From the NCBI GenBank assembly GCA_964480425.1, contig CAYZPY010000140.1, positions 1 to 6,690 of the forward strand: a stretch of DNA of 6,690 bases. Direction: 5' to 3'. A model generated the notes under the pieces. The model saw nothing but the letters and a program-made list of their open reading frames with translations, did not search any database and had not been told where the DNA came from. A program made the position numbers and the translations under genes. The stretch comes from CAYYMD01 sp964480425 (GTDB lineage: Bacteria > Planctomycetota > Phycisphaerae > SM23-33). This document shows positions 1 through 5,045 of this stretch, piece by piece; the first letter of the stretch is position 1, and each line of letters opens with the position of its first letter.

Positions 1-2
1 GG

Positions 3-104
3 CAGGTCAGGCGAATCCGGGCGCGAACCCCGTTGCCGGTCGCCGTCGGTTTCGGCATCAAGACGCCGGCGCAGGCGGCGACGGTGGCCGGTGCCGCCGA
101 TGCG
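3..104 (+). pseudogene. trpA: Tryptophan synthase alpha subunit (TrpA), C-terminal fragment, broken
   Basis: Frame 3 reads QVRRIRARTPLPVAVGFGI, then KTPAQAATVAGAADA. This matches the late part of TrpA, where RIRxxTDLPVAVGFGIxTPEQAAxVAxxAD is a highly conserved stretch before the phosphate-binding VGSAIV segment. TrpA cleaves indole-3-glycerol phosphate to indole in the last steps of tryptophan synthesis. The match stops just after 'GAADA'. The expected G-S-A-(I/L)-V and the last roughly 30-40 residues are missing, and the frame runs on through unrelated residues to a TGA near 187. The 5' part lies outside the window. Without the phosphate-binding end the product should not be functional. The break sits at the point where LarC-like sequence begins in frame 1, so this is either a real deletion fusion or an assembly chimera. 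Confidence 0.65.
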
Positions 105-654
105 GCTCTCGAAGGTCGGATGGGGCGCCGGAACGCGCGACCAGGCGGACAGTGGCGCGGCGAACCTGCTTCGGGTGTTTCTCGGTGAGCAGGGACCAGG
201 CGGCGAGGTGGACTCGGTGGTGGAATTGTCTGCCAACCTGGACGACTGCACCGGAGAGATTATAGGGGTGGCGATTGAGAATCTTCTCGCCGCCGGCTGC
301 CTGGACGCCTGGGCGACGCCGGCCACGGGCAAAAAATCGCGCCCGGCGTGGGTGCTGTCGGCCGTTTGCGCACCGGCGGACGAACACGAGGTCGAACGGG
401 TAATCTTCGAGACGACAACGACGTTCGGGCTGCGAAAGCGCACCTGCCGACGCAGCAAACTTAAGCGACAACACCACACGGTCGAGACCGCCTACGGTCC
501 GATTCGCATAAAGTTCGGCACCCGCGACGGGCGCGAAATAACCGCCTCGCCGGAGATGTCCGACTGCGTATCGGCCGCCGAGGCGCACGGAGTGTCCGCG
601 CGGGAAGTGATGTCCGCCGCGATGTCCGCATACCGAAGTTCAAAACAACAATAG
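91..654 (+). CDS. larC: LarC nickel-pincer cofactor biosynthesis protein, C-terminal part only
   Basis: LarC is the CTP-dependent enzyme that inserts nickel into the pyridinium dithio-mononucleotide to make the nickel-pincer cofactor of lactate racemase and related epimerases. Recognisable LarC blocks, numbered from the GTG at 91, are: VGWGAGTRD (residues 9-17) with LLRVFLGE (26-33); ELSANLDDCTGE (45-56), the counterpart of ETNIDDMxPE; GCLDAWATP (69-77) with KKSRP (81-85); ETTTTFGLR (107-115); and the T-x-YGPIRIK block (130-141). About 187 residues are present against roughly 400 for full LarC, so the N-terminal half is absent. The frame is open back to base 1, but the upstream residues do not resemble LarC. 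The GTG at 91 has no convincing ribosome binding site, so the start is a formality. The gene ends 11 bases before the glycosyltransferase. Lactobacillus plantarum makes LarC from two ORFs by frameshifting, so a LarC2-like stand-alone unit is conceivable, but loss of the N-terminal half at a junction is simpler. Confidence 0.8.
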   Translation: MPPMRLSKVGWGAGTRDQADSGAANLLRVFLGEQGPGGEVDSVVELSANLDDCTGEIIGVAIENLLAAGCLDAWATPATGKKSRPAWVLSAVCAPADEHEVERVIFETTTTFGLRKRTCRRSKLKRQHHTVETAYGPIRIKFGTRDGREITASPEMSDCVSAAEAHGVSAREVMSAAMSAYRSSKQQ

Positions 655-665
655 AAAAGCCGGTT

Positions 666-1856
666 ATGTTCACAACAGCAATCGTCCTGACAGTCCTGGC
701 CTCGCTGGTCTTTCTGGTCTGGTCCAGCCGCCACGTGATGATAACCAGGGAGCACAAAAAGGGGCTCGTGCTGGGCGAAGATTCACCCGGTCCGCCGGAC
801 GATGCGCCCATGATAAGCGTGGTCATCGCCGCCAAGGACGAGCAGGATAACATCGAGACCTGCCTCCGCACCGTGCTGGGGCAGGACTACCCTAACTTCG
901 AGGTCATCCTGGCCGACGATCGCAGCACGGACGCCACCGGCGAGATAGGCGACCGCATCGCCGCCGAGGACGGGCGCCTGCGCGTGGTTCACGTCAGAGA
1001 CCTGCCCCCCGGCTGGTGCGGCAAGTGCAACGCCATGCAGCAGGCCATCGCCACCGCCCGCGGCGAGTGGATATGCATGATGGATGCCGACTGCCGACAG
1101 ACGTCCGTCCGCACGCTGTCGGTGGCCATGAAGTATGCCCAGGACACCGGCGCTGATTTGCTCTCCGTGCTGCCGACGCTGGAAATGAAGGGCTTCTGGG
1201 AAAATGCGATCCAGCCGGTGTGCAGCGGGGTAATGATGATCTGGTTCCAGCCGGACAAGGTCAACAATCCCCGCAAGCCCAACGCCTACGCCAACGGGGC
1301 GTTCATGCTGATGAAAAAGGAGACGTACCGTCGAATCGGCACTCACGAGGCGGTCAGGGACAAGCTCAACGAGGACATGCACCTGGCCGCTCGCGTAAAG
1401 GCGAGCGGGATGAAACTCCGCGTAATCCGCAGCGGGGGGCTTTACATGGTGCGCATGTACACCTCGCTGTGCGGGATAATACGCGGATGGAGCAGGATAT
1501 TCCTGGGCACGTTCGGAACGCTGCGTCGGCTGAGCATTTCGTTTGCGGTGCTGGCGGTGATGGGATTCGTGCCGTACGCGGCGGCGGCGGCGGGGTTCGC
1601 CATGGCGCTGTCCTGTCCCGAATCGCCGGCGGCGACGGCGTGGTGGGCGTGCGGAATCGTCGCCCTGGCGGGGATTCTCATGCAGATAAGCGTGATATTC
1701 CGCTTTTTCGGGCTGGTCGGCTCGAAGCGCCGCCTGGCGTGGACGTACCCGCTGGGATGCGCAGTTGCGATGATTTGCCTGATTATATCGCTGGCCAAAC
1801 TGCGAAAAGGCGCAAAAGTCGTATGGAAAAGCACCGGATACGCCACAGGGGGATGA
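666..1856 (+). CDS. Membrane-anchored family 2 glycosyltransferase (HpnB-like)
   Basis: This is a GT-A fold inverting glycosyltransferase of 396 residues. An N-terminal membrane helix (about residues 2-20) is followed by the catalytic domain opening with ISVVIAAKDEQDNIETCLR (50-68). The nucleotide-sugar motif is DDRSTD (84-89), the metal-binding DAD is at 140-142, the acceptor-side NED at 235-237, and RMYTSLCGIIRGWSR (263-277) occupies the place of the usual R/QxxRW motif. Three further hydrophobic segments (about 288-314, 322-348 and 360-378) anchor the C-terminus. The order of motifs, including LPPGWCGK and QPVxxG, resembles the HpnB and carotenoid/hopanoid-associated GT2 group. No hopanoid or carotenoid gene is visible, so the substrate is unknown. 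Catalysis should occur on the cytoplasmic face. The ATG lies 11 bases after the larC stop, which suggests co-transcription, with only a weak purine-rich stretch (gaaaag) as ribosome binding site. All catalytic motifs are present and it appears intact. Confidence 0.88.
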   Translation: MFTTAIVLTVLASLVFLVWSSRHVMITREHKKGLVLGEDSPGPPDDAPMISVVIAAKDEQDNIETCLRTVLGQDYPNFEVILADDRSTDATGEIGDRIAAEDGRLRVVHVRDLPPGWCGKCNAMQQAIATARGEWICMMDADCRQTSVRTLSVAMKYAQDTGADLLSVLPTLEMKGFWENAIQPVCSGVMMIWFQPDKVNNPRKPNAYANGAFMLMKKETYRRIGTHEAVRDKLNEDMHLAARVKASGMKLRVIRSGGLYMVRMYTSLCGIIRGWSRIFLGTFGTLRRLSISFAVLAVMGFVPYAAAAAGFAMALSCPESPAATAWWACGIVALAGILMQISVIFRFFGLVGSKRRLAWTYPLGCAVAMICLIISLAKLRKGAKVVWKSTGYATGG

Positions 1857-1929
1857 TAACATTTTACGTCGGGGGGACACGCCAACGGCCTGCGGATACT
1901 GTCCGTGTATGTTTTTTGCCCCCAAGGGC

Positions 1930-2168
1930 GGTGGAATTGTAGCCCAGTTCGTCCAGGACGGCCCCGACGGTGTGGATGATGTGGCCGGTGCCGGCCATAC
2001 GCCCGCCCGTATGGGCGGGCCCACTTGCCTTTGTTGACCGAGACCATCCCGGCCTGGCAGGTGATTCCGCCGTTGGAGAGGAAATACGGGGGTCGTCGAA
2101 GATGAGGTCGAACGTGCCTGCCCGTCGGGCATTATCTTCATGCAGTCGCTGCGGTAGAGAGCGAATCG
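1930..2168 (-). pseudogene. Remnant of a DpnM/DpnA-type adenine-N6 DNA methyltransferase
   Basis: Minus-strand reading gives, in order but in changing frames, four pieces of a DNA adenine methyltransferase with an N-terminal DPPY motif. RFALYRSDCMKIMPDG (2168-2121) is the usual LYxGDCLExxxxxPDG opening. TFDLIFDDP follows at about 2116-2089. Then come PYFLSNGG and GITCQAGMVSVNKGKW (2089-2021), i.e. motif IV of the (A/D)DPPYFLSNGG type. Last is GTGHIIHTVGAVLDELGYN (1992-1936), the counterpart of SGTxHxIxxVGxxLxxLGY. The first frame change is around 2113-2123. The second is at a run of five C (2088-2092), where six would restore DDPPY. About 30 residues expected between NKGKW and GTGHIIH are missing and replaced by a palindrome. 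The C-terminal half, including the SAM-binding FxGxG motif, is absent. It must be inactive. Any partner restriction enzyme is not visible. The family call rests on several independent blocks; the exact subfamily and sequence specificity are not determinable. Confidence 0.8.
1995..2020. repeat. GC-rich palindrome with two mutually exclusive hairpins
   Basis: Two overlapping perfect inverted repeats share bases. CCATACG (1995-2001) pairs with CGTATGG (2008-2014) around a 6-base loop. GCCCGCCC (2001-2008) pairs with GGGCGGGC (2013-2020) around GTAT. It lies exactly where about 90 bases of the decayed methyltransferase are missing. The shape resembles REP/MITE-like palindromic units, but only one copy is in this window, so a dispersed family is inference. 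It could also act as a transcription-stopping hairpin for the upstream glycosyltransferase, although no T-run follows. Confidence 0.55.
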
Positions 2169-2260
2169 TCCTTGGGGACATGCGAAATGGGGTTCTACCC
2201 AGGCCGCCGACCCTCACGAAACGTGCGGTTCTCATGGACACGCGCCGTGCGAGGGAACGT

Positions 2261-2298
2261 TTATCCGCCCGCCTCAATCCCGGCGCGCCGGGAGCGGA
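2261..2298. repeat. Nested palindrome downstream of the hydrolase, possible terminator structure
   Basis: A perfect 14-base palindrome, CCCGGCGCGCCGGG (2279-2292), is flanked by outer arms TTATCCGC (2261-2268) and GCGGACAA (2294-2301), which pair with a single mismatch. On the minus strand it lies about 30-70 bases past the hydrolase stop, where a terminator would be expected. There is no T-tract, so a classical Rho-independent terminator is not supported. A perfect self-complementary core makes a poor RNA hairpin loop, so the role is uncertain. Confidence 0.3.
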
Positions 2299-2328
2299 CA
2301 AGCCGTAGACGGGACGGCGAGTGGTAAT

Positions 2329-3228
2329 TTACGTTTCATGTTCTTCAAGCGTGCGTGCGAGGAAATCGTAGTATGGGAACGGGTCGGGTTCAAAGTCGAT
2401 GGTGTGGGCCGAGTCGAACTCTTTGACACTGCACCTGCCGGCAGTGAGGCGCTCAACGATTGCGCAGGTGGCCCGGTTGTCTATTATCCTGTCGCGACGG
2501 GAAAGTATGAGCGTCGTTGGTACCTTAATCGCGCCCCGCGGCGCCTTTGCGAGCATGCGGTCCAGCCGGTAACTGGCGTACATGAACCTCGCCGTGGCGC
2601 GTTGCAGGCGGTATTGGTCGTTGCGGAGATATTGGCGCTTGGCGTGGTTGTCGGTAAACAATTCGGCGTCGCTGAGCGGGATATCGAACTTTCGTCGGGG
2701 GCAAAAAAGCAGCGATAATCCGATGGCCGCTTTCGTCCGGGCCGATACGTCAACCTTCGTGGCGATTCCCGGGTACGCCAGCGTCAGCGACGCCACGTGC
2801 TCATCGCCGGTGATCGCGTGGGCGGCCAGAAGTTTGCCCCCCCAACTGGCGCCGAGCAGGTGCAGGGCGTCGAAGCCGGTCTGGTCCAGGACGAACCGGC
2901 AGGCAGCGCGTGTGTCGTCAAGCAGTTGGCGTGCCGATTTGGCGCCCCCGCGTGCGGCGCGGTTGAGCCCGCTTCCGCGCCGGGTCGCCTGGAAGACGGG
3001 GCGCCCCCGCTTTGCCAGGGCGGCGGCGGAGCCGACGAACCAGCCCGGGTGCGATTGTATGCCGTGTGCGTACAACACCGGCAGGCGGGCGGCGCCCCCG
3101 CGCGGGCGGTGATGATAAATGCCCGTCGCATATCCGTCGGGCAGGATAAGATTCAGCCGCTCGGGCAGGTCCTCGGGCCCGATCTCTGCGGCGAACGGTA
3201 GAGACGGGTTATCTCTTGCGTGTTGCAT
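2329..3228 (-). CDS. Alpha/beta hydrolase (serine hydrolase, lysophospholipase/esterase-like)
   Basis: This 299-residue single-domain alpha/beta hydrolase resembles the Hydrolase_4/COG2267 group. The strand 3 to oxyanion segment is VLYAHGIQSH (51-60). The nucleophile elbow is GASWGG, with Ser128 in G-x-S-x-G. The acid is probably Asp246 in LILSRRDRIID, and the base His275 in FDSAHTIDFE, so the triad is complete and correctly ordered. A lid-like helical insert spans roughly residues 155-230. There is no signal peptide or membrane helix, which suggests a cytoplasmic enzyme acting on an ester or amide of unknown identity. The ATG at 3228 has little ribosome binding site. The first 25 residues (LPFAAEIGPEDLPERLNLIL) still look coding, and no better internal start is evident. 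It is divergent from the DUF5658 gene, 65 bases away, and downstream it faces the degenerate region. Confidence 0.85.
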   Translation of the reverse strand: MQHARDNPSLPFAAEIGPEDLPERLNLILPDGYATGIYHHRPRGGAARLPVLYAHGIQSHPGWFVGSAAALAKRGRPVFQATRRGSGLNRAARGGAKSARQLLDDTRAACRFVLDQTGFDALHLLGASWGGKLLAAHAITGDEHVASLTLAYPGIATKVDVSARTKAAIGLSLLFCPRRKFDIPLSDAELFTDNHAKRQYLRNDQYRLQRATARFMYASYRLDRMLAKAPRGAIKVPTTLILSRRDRIIDNRATCAIVERLTAGRCSVKEFDSAHTIDFEPDPFPYYDFLARTLEEHET

Positions 3229-3244
3229 GGCGGTAAAGTTTCTG

Positions 3245-3274
3245 TGGACAAGGTTCGGTGTGGGTGTTTATCAT
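3245..3274 (+). promoter_or_regulatory. Sigma70-like promoter for the DUF5658 gene
   Basis: TGGACA (3245-3250) matches the -35 consensus at 5 of 6 positions. TATCAT (3269-3274) matches the -10 consensus at 5 of 6, with an 18-base spacer. Transcription would begin near 3281, giving a short leader that just includes the ribosome binding site before the ATG at 3294. This supports 3294 over the upstream GTG at 3258 or ATG at 3273, which would lie inside the promoter. It is a prediction from sequence only. Confidence 0.42.
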
Positions 3275-3281
3275 GAAATAC

Positions 3282-3290
3282 AGAGGAAAG
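3282..3290 (+). promoter_or_regulatory. Ribosome binding site deciding the start at 3294
   Basis: AGAGGAAAG, whose GAGG core is 7 bases before the ATG at 3294, is the clearest Shine-Dalgarno sequence in the window. It picks this ATG over the two in-frame upstream candidates. Confidence 0.6.
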
Positions 3291-3293
3291 CAC

Positions 3294-3743
3294 ATGAAAT
3301 CTCTGTCAACCATCGTCGGCGGATCATATTCCCGGCAGGCGGGCAATGGTTCCGGCGAGGCCTCCGGGCGTGACGGACAAATCGGCAACGTCGGCGAAAA
3401 TACCGGCGGGCGCATCCGGCCGGGCCTGTGGCGGCCCAGAACGAGGCGCATAATCCTGCTGCTGCTTTTTATATGGATGGTTAACCTGTTCGACCTGGCG
3501 TTGACACTGGTCGCCTCGCAGTCCGGCGAGTTCGTGGAGATGAATCCCCTGGCCGATATGCTGCTGCATTCGCCGGCGGCGCTGTCGGCGTTCAAACTGT
3601 CCGCGTTGGTTCTGTCCACCGTGGTGTTCATGGTTTTTCGCCGGCACTGGTTGTCCGAGGCGGGCTGTTGGATTCTCTGGTGCGTCTACACCGGCGTGGC
3701 GCTGGTGTGGGCGGAATATTCCAGGATACCATTGTCGTTATAA
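3294..3743 (+). CDS. Small three-helix membrane protein of DUF5658 type
   Basis: This is a 149-residue protein of unknown function. The first 50 residues are hydrophilic and rich in Gly, Ser and Arg, followed by a basic stretch (RPRTRR) and three hydrophobic helices (about 53-74, 97-115 and 121-141). The DUF5658 signature is visible: N-x-x-D in helix 1 (Asn64, Asp67; VNLFDLALT) and E-x-NPL after it (Glu82, Asn84, Pro85; VEMNPLAD). The basic residues before helix 1 favour a cytoplasmic N-terminus. The start at 3294 is chosen for its ribosome binding site and upstream promoter. The in-frame GTG at 3258 or ATG at 3273 would add 12 or 7 residues. It is divergent from the hydrolase and convergent with rodA, with 21 bases between stops, so it seems to be transcribed alone. 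Family recognition is by motif memory; no biochemical role is known to me. Confidence 0.72.
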   Translation: MKSLSTIVGGSYSRQAGNGSGEASGRDGQIGNVGENTGGRIRPGLWRPRTRRIILLLLFIWMVNLFDLALTLVASQSGEFVEMNPLADMLLHSPAALSAFKLSALVLSTVVFMVFRRHWLSEAGCWILWCVYTGVALVWAEYSRIPLSL

Positions 3744-3759
3744 GCCGGATTCCACCGGC
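3744..3759. terminator. Small hairpin between convergent stops, possible bidirectional terminator
   Basis: GCCGG (3744-3748) and CCGGC (3755-3759) form a 5-bp stem with an ATTCCA loop directly after the DUF5658 stop. It lies between that gene and the end of rodA, on the opposite strand. The stem is short and no T-run follows on either strand, so support is weak. Confidence 0.25.
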
Positions 3760-3764
3760 GGCGT

Positions 3765-5045
3765 TCACCTTCCACCCTGCGCGCCGGTGAGGTATTCGGA
3801 GCGGGTGAGTTTTTCCTTTTTCTTTCCGTGTTCGAAAGGCCTCTTTGACAGCAGCACGGGTCTGCGCTGCCCGACGTTGACCAGCAGCCCCAGTGCGGCG
3901 CAGTTCATAACCAGCGACGAGCCGCCGTAACTCACCAGCGGAAGCGTTATTCCCGTTATGGGCGTCAGTCCCATCGTCATTCCCACGTTGATGCACACCT
4001 GTGAAAACAGCATCGCCAGCACTCCCACGGCCAGCAGACGTCCGAACGGGTCCTTGGTGACGACGGCAATCTCAACGCCGAACAGAAATATCACCCCGTA
4101 CAGCAGTAGCAGGAGTGTTCCGCCCACGAAGCCCCACTGCCCGCTTATCACGCTGAATATGAAGTCGGTGTGGTCGTCGGGCAGGAATTTGAAGTACCAG
4201 TCGGGTATTTCGGCGTCCCTCTTTCCGACCAGCCCGCCGGAGCCGAGTATTATCTTGCTCTGGCGCTGCTGGTATCCGGTGTCCATCGCCAGGCGCGGGT
4301 CGCCCTGCAGCAGCCAGCCCTCGATGCGCCTGACCTGGTGGGGATACATCAGCGCAAGTATGGCCGGTTTGAGGTTGTACCTGCCGTCGCCGTATTCGAA
4401 CGAGGCGTAACTGAGTCTTTCGCCCTCATCGGGGGAGTCGGACCCTGTCGGTATCGGAAACAGCACAAGGACGGTTCCCACCGCCACGATTCCCAGCAGG
4501 TGGCGGAACTTTGCGCCCGCCAGGAACAGCATGAAATACAGCGTGGGCAAAAACAGCAGCGCCGTGCCGAGGTCCGGCTCCTTGAGAATAAGCGCTATTG
4601 GCACGAGCGTCAGCACGAACGGGAGAATGAACCCCCTCAGCCGCAGGTAGTTCTTGTTGTAGCGCAGGTACCACGCCAGCATGATGATATACGCAATCTT
4701 TCCTATCTCCGACGGCTGGATCCTGAAGACCTTCAGGTCGATCCATCGGTGGGCGTTGCGGATTTCCGGCAGGAAAAGCACCAGCACCAGCAGTCCCAGC
4801 GTGGCGCCGAAGATGGGGTATGCGGCGCGTCCTATTTTCCGGTATGGGATGACGGTGGCCAGCAGAAATGCGCCCGCCGCCACGCACGCGTAGACGCCCT
4901 GTCGGGCGGTGTAATGTCCTGCACCCGTGGCGCGCTGGGCGACGTTCACCGCCGCGATGCCCCACACCATCAGCGCCGCCGTGGCGGCGATAATGGGCCA
5001 GGACGTGTAGCGGAGATATCGGCGCAATGTTTGGGGAAACATCAT
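3765..5045 (-). CDS. rodA: RodA, SEDS-family peptidoglycan glycosyltransferase of the elongasome
   Basis: RodA polymerises lipid II into glycan strands and works with PBP2 in rod-shape elongation at the inner membrane. This 426-residue protein has about ten hydrophobic segments and the SEDS signatures: HRWID (99-103); QPSE (110-113) in IQPSEIGKIAYII; KEPDLGTA (155-162); HTDFIF (292-297), whose Asp294 aligns with the Asp proposed as catalytic in SEDS enzymes; and GLTPITGITLPLVSYGG (359-375). A long extracytoplasmic loop (about 198-285) precedes HTDFIF. The usual LPExHTDFIFxxxxEExG is altered to LPDDHTDFIFSVISGQWG, so both glutamates after the Asp are replaced. The highly basic tail (KRPFEHGKKKEKLTR) is cytoplasmic. 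The start is the first of two adjacent ATGs; it overlaps the mrdA stop as ATGA, implying translational coupling. RodA rather than FtsW is favoured by the PBP2 partner next door. Confidence 0.95.
   Translation of the reverse strand: MMFPQTLRRYLRYTSWPIIAATAALMVWGIAAVNVAQRATGAGHYTARQGVYACVAAGAFLLATVIPYRKIGRAAYPIFGATLGLLVLVLFLPEIRNAHRWIDLKVFRIQPSEIGKIAYIIMLAWYLRYNKNYLRLRGFILPFVLTLVPIALILKEPDLGTALLFLPTLYFMLFLAGAKFRHLLGIVAVGTVLVLFPIPTGSDSPDEGERLSYASFEYGDGRYNLKPAILALMYPHQVRRIEGWLLQGDPRLAMDTGYQQRQSKIILGSGGLVGKRDAEIPDWYFKFLPDDHTDFIFSVISGQWGFVGGTLLLLLYGVIFLFGVEIAVVTKDPFGRLLAVGVLAMLFSQVCINVGMTMGLTPITGITLPLVSYGGSSLVMNCAALGLLVNVGQRRPVLLSKRPFEHGKKKEKLTRSEYLTGAQGGR

Larger units (their letters stand above)
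1857..2328. other. Gene-poor, degenerate stretch between the glycosyltransferase and the hydrolase
   Basis: There is no intact gene in these 472 bases. Positions 1930-2168 carry the minus-strand methyltransferase fossil, and 1995-2020 a strong palindrome inside it. Positions 2261-2298 carry a second nested palindrome. I recognise nothing in 1857-1929 or 2169-2260. The short ORFs present have no family resemblance and look like chance in GC-rich DNA. The stretch follows the end of the (+) glycosyltransferase and the end of the (-) hydrolase, so it is a convergent intergenic region where terminators would be expected. Decayed coding DNA there suggests an old insertion or gene loss. Confidence 0.7.

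Noticed and set aside
783..2141. A 452-codon open frame on the minus strand, opposite the glycosyltransferase.
   Set aside because: It runs antisense through a well-supported gene, is rich in Arg/Pro/His/Ala as expected of GC-rich shadows, and shows no family motif. Its first residues only overlap pieces of the methyltransferase remnant.
2196..2240. A ctcacgaaacgtgcggttct stretch that recalls group II intron domain V (GAAA loop followed by a CGGTTC end).
   Set aside because: The catalytic AGC triad and the proper 34-base stem layout are missing, the distance from GAAA to GGTTC is too short, and there is no reverse transcriptase ORF or intron 5' end (GTGYG) nearby.
3258..3293. GTG at 3258 or ATG at 3273 as the start of the DUF5658 gene.
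   Set aside because: Both fall within or beside the predicted -10 region and lack a ribosome binding site, whereas 3294 has AGAGGAAAG at good spacing.
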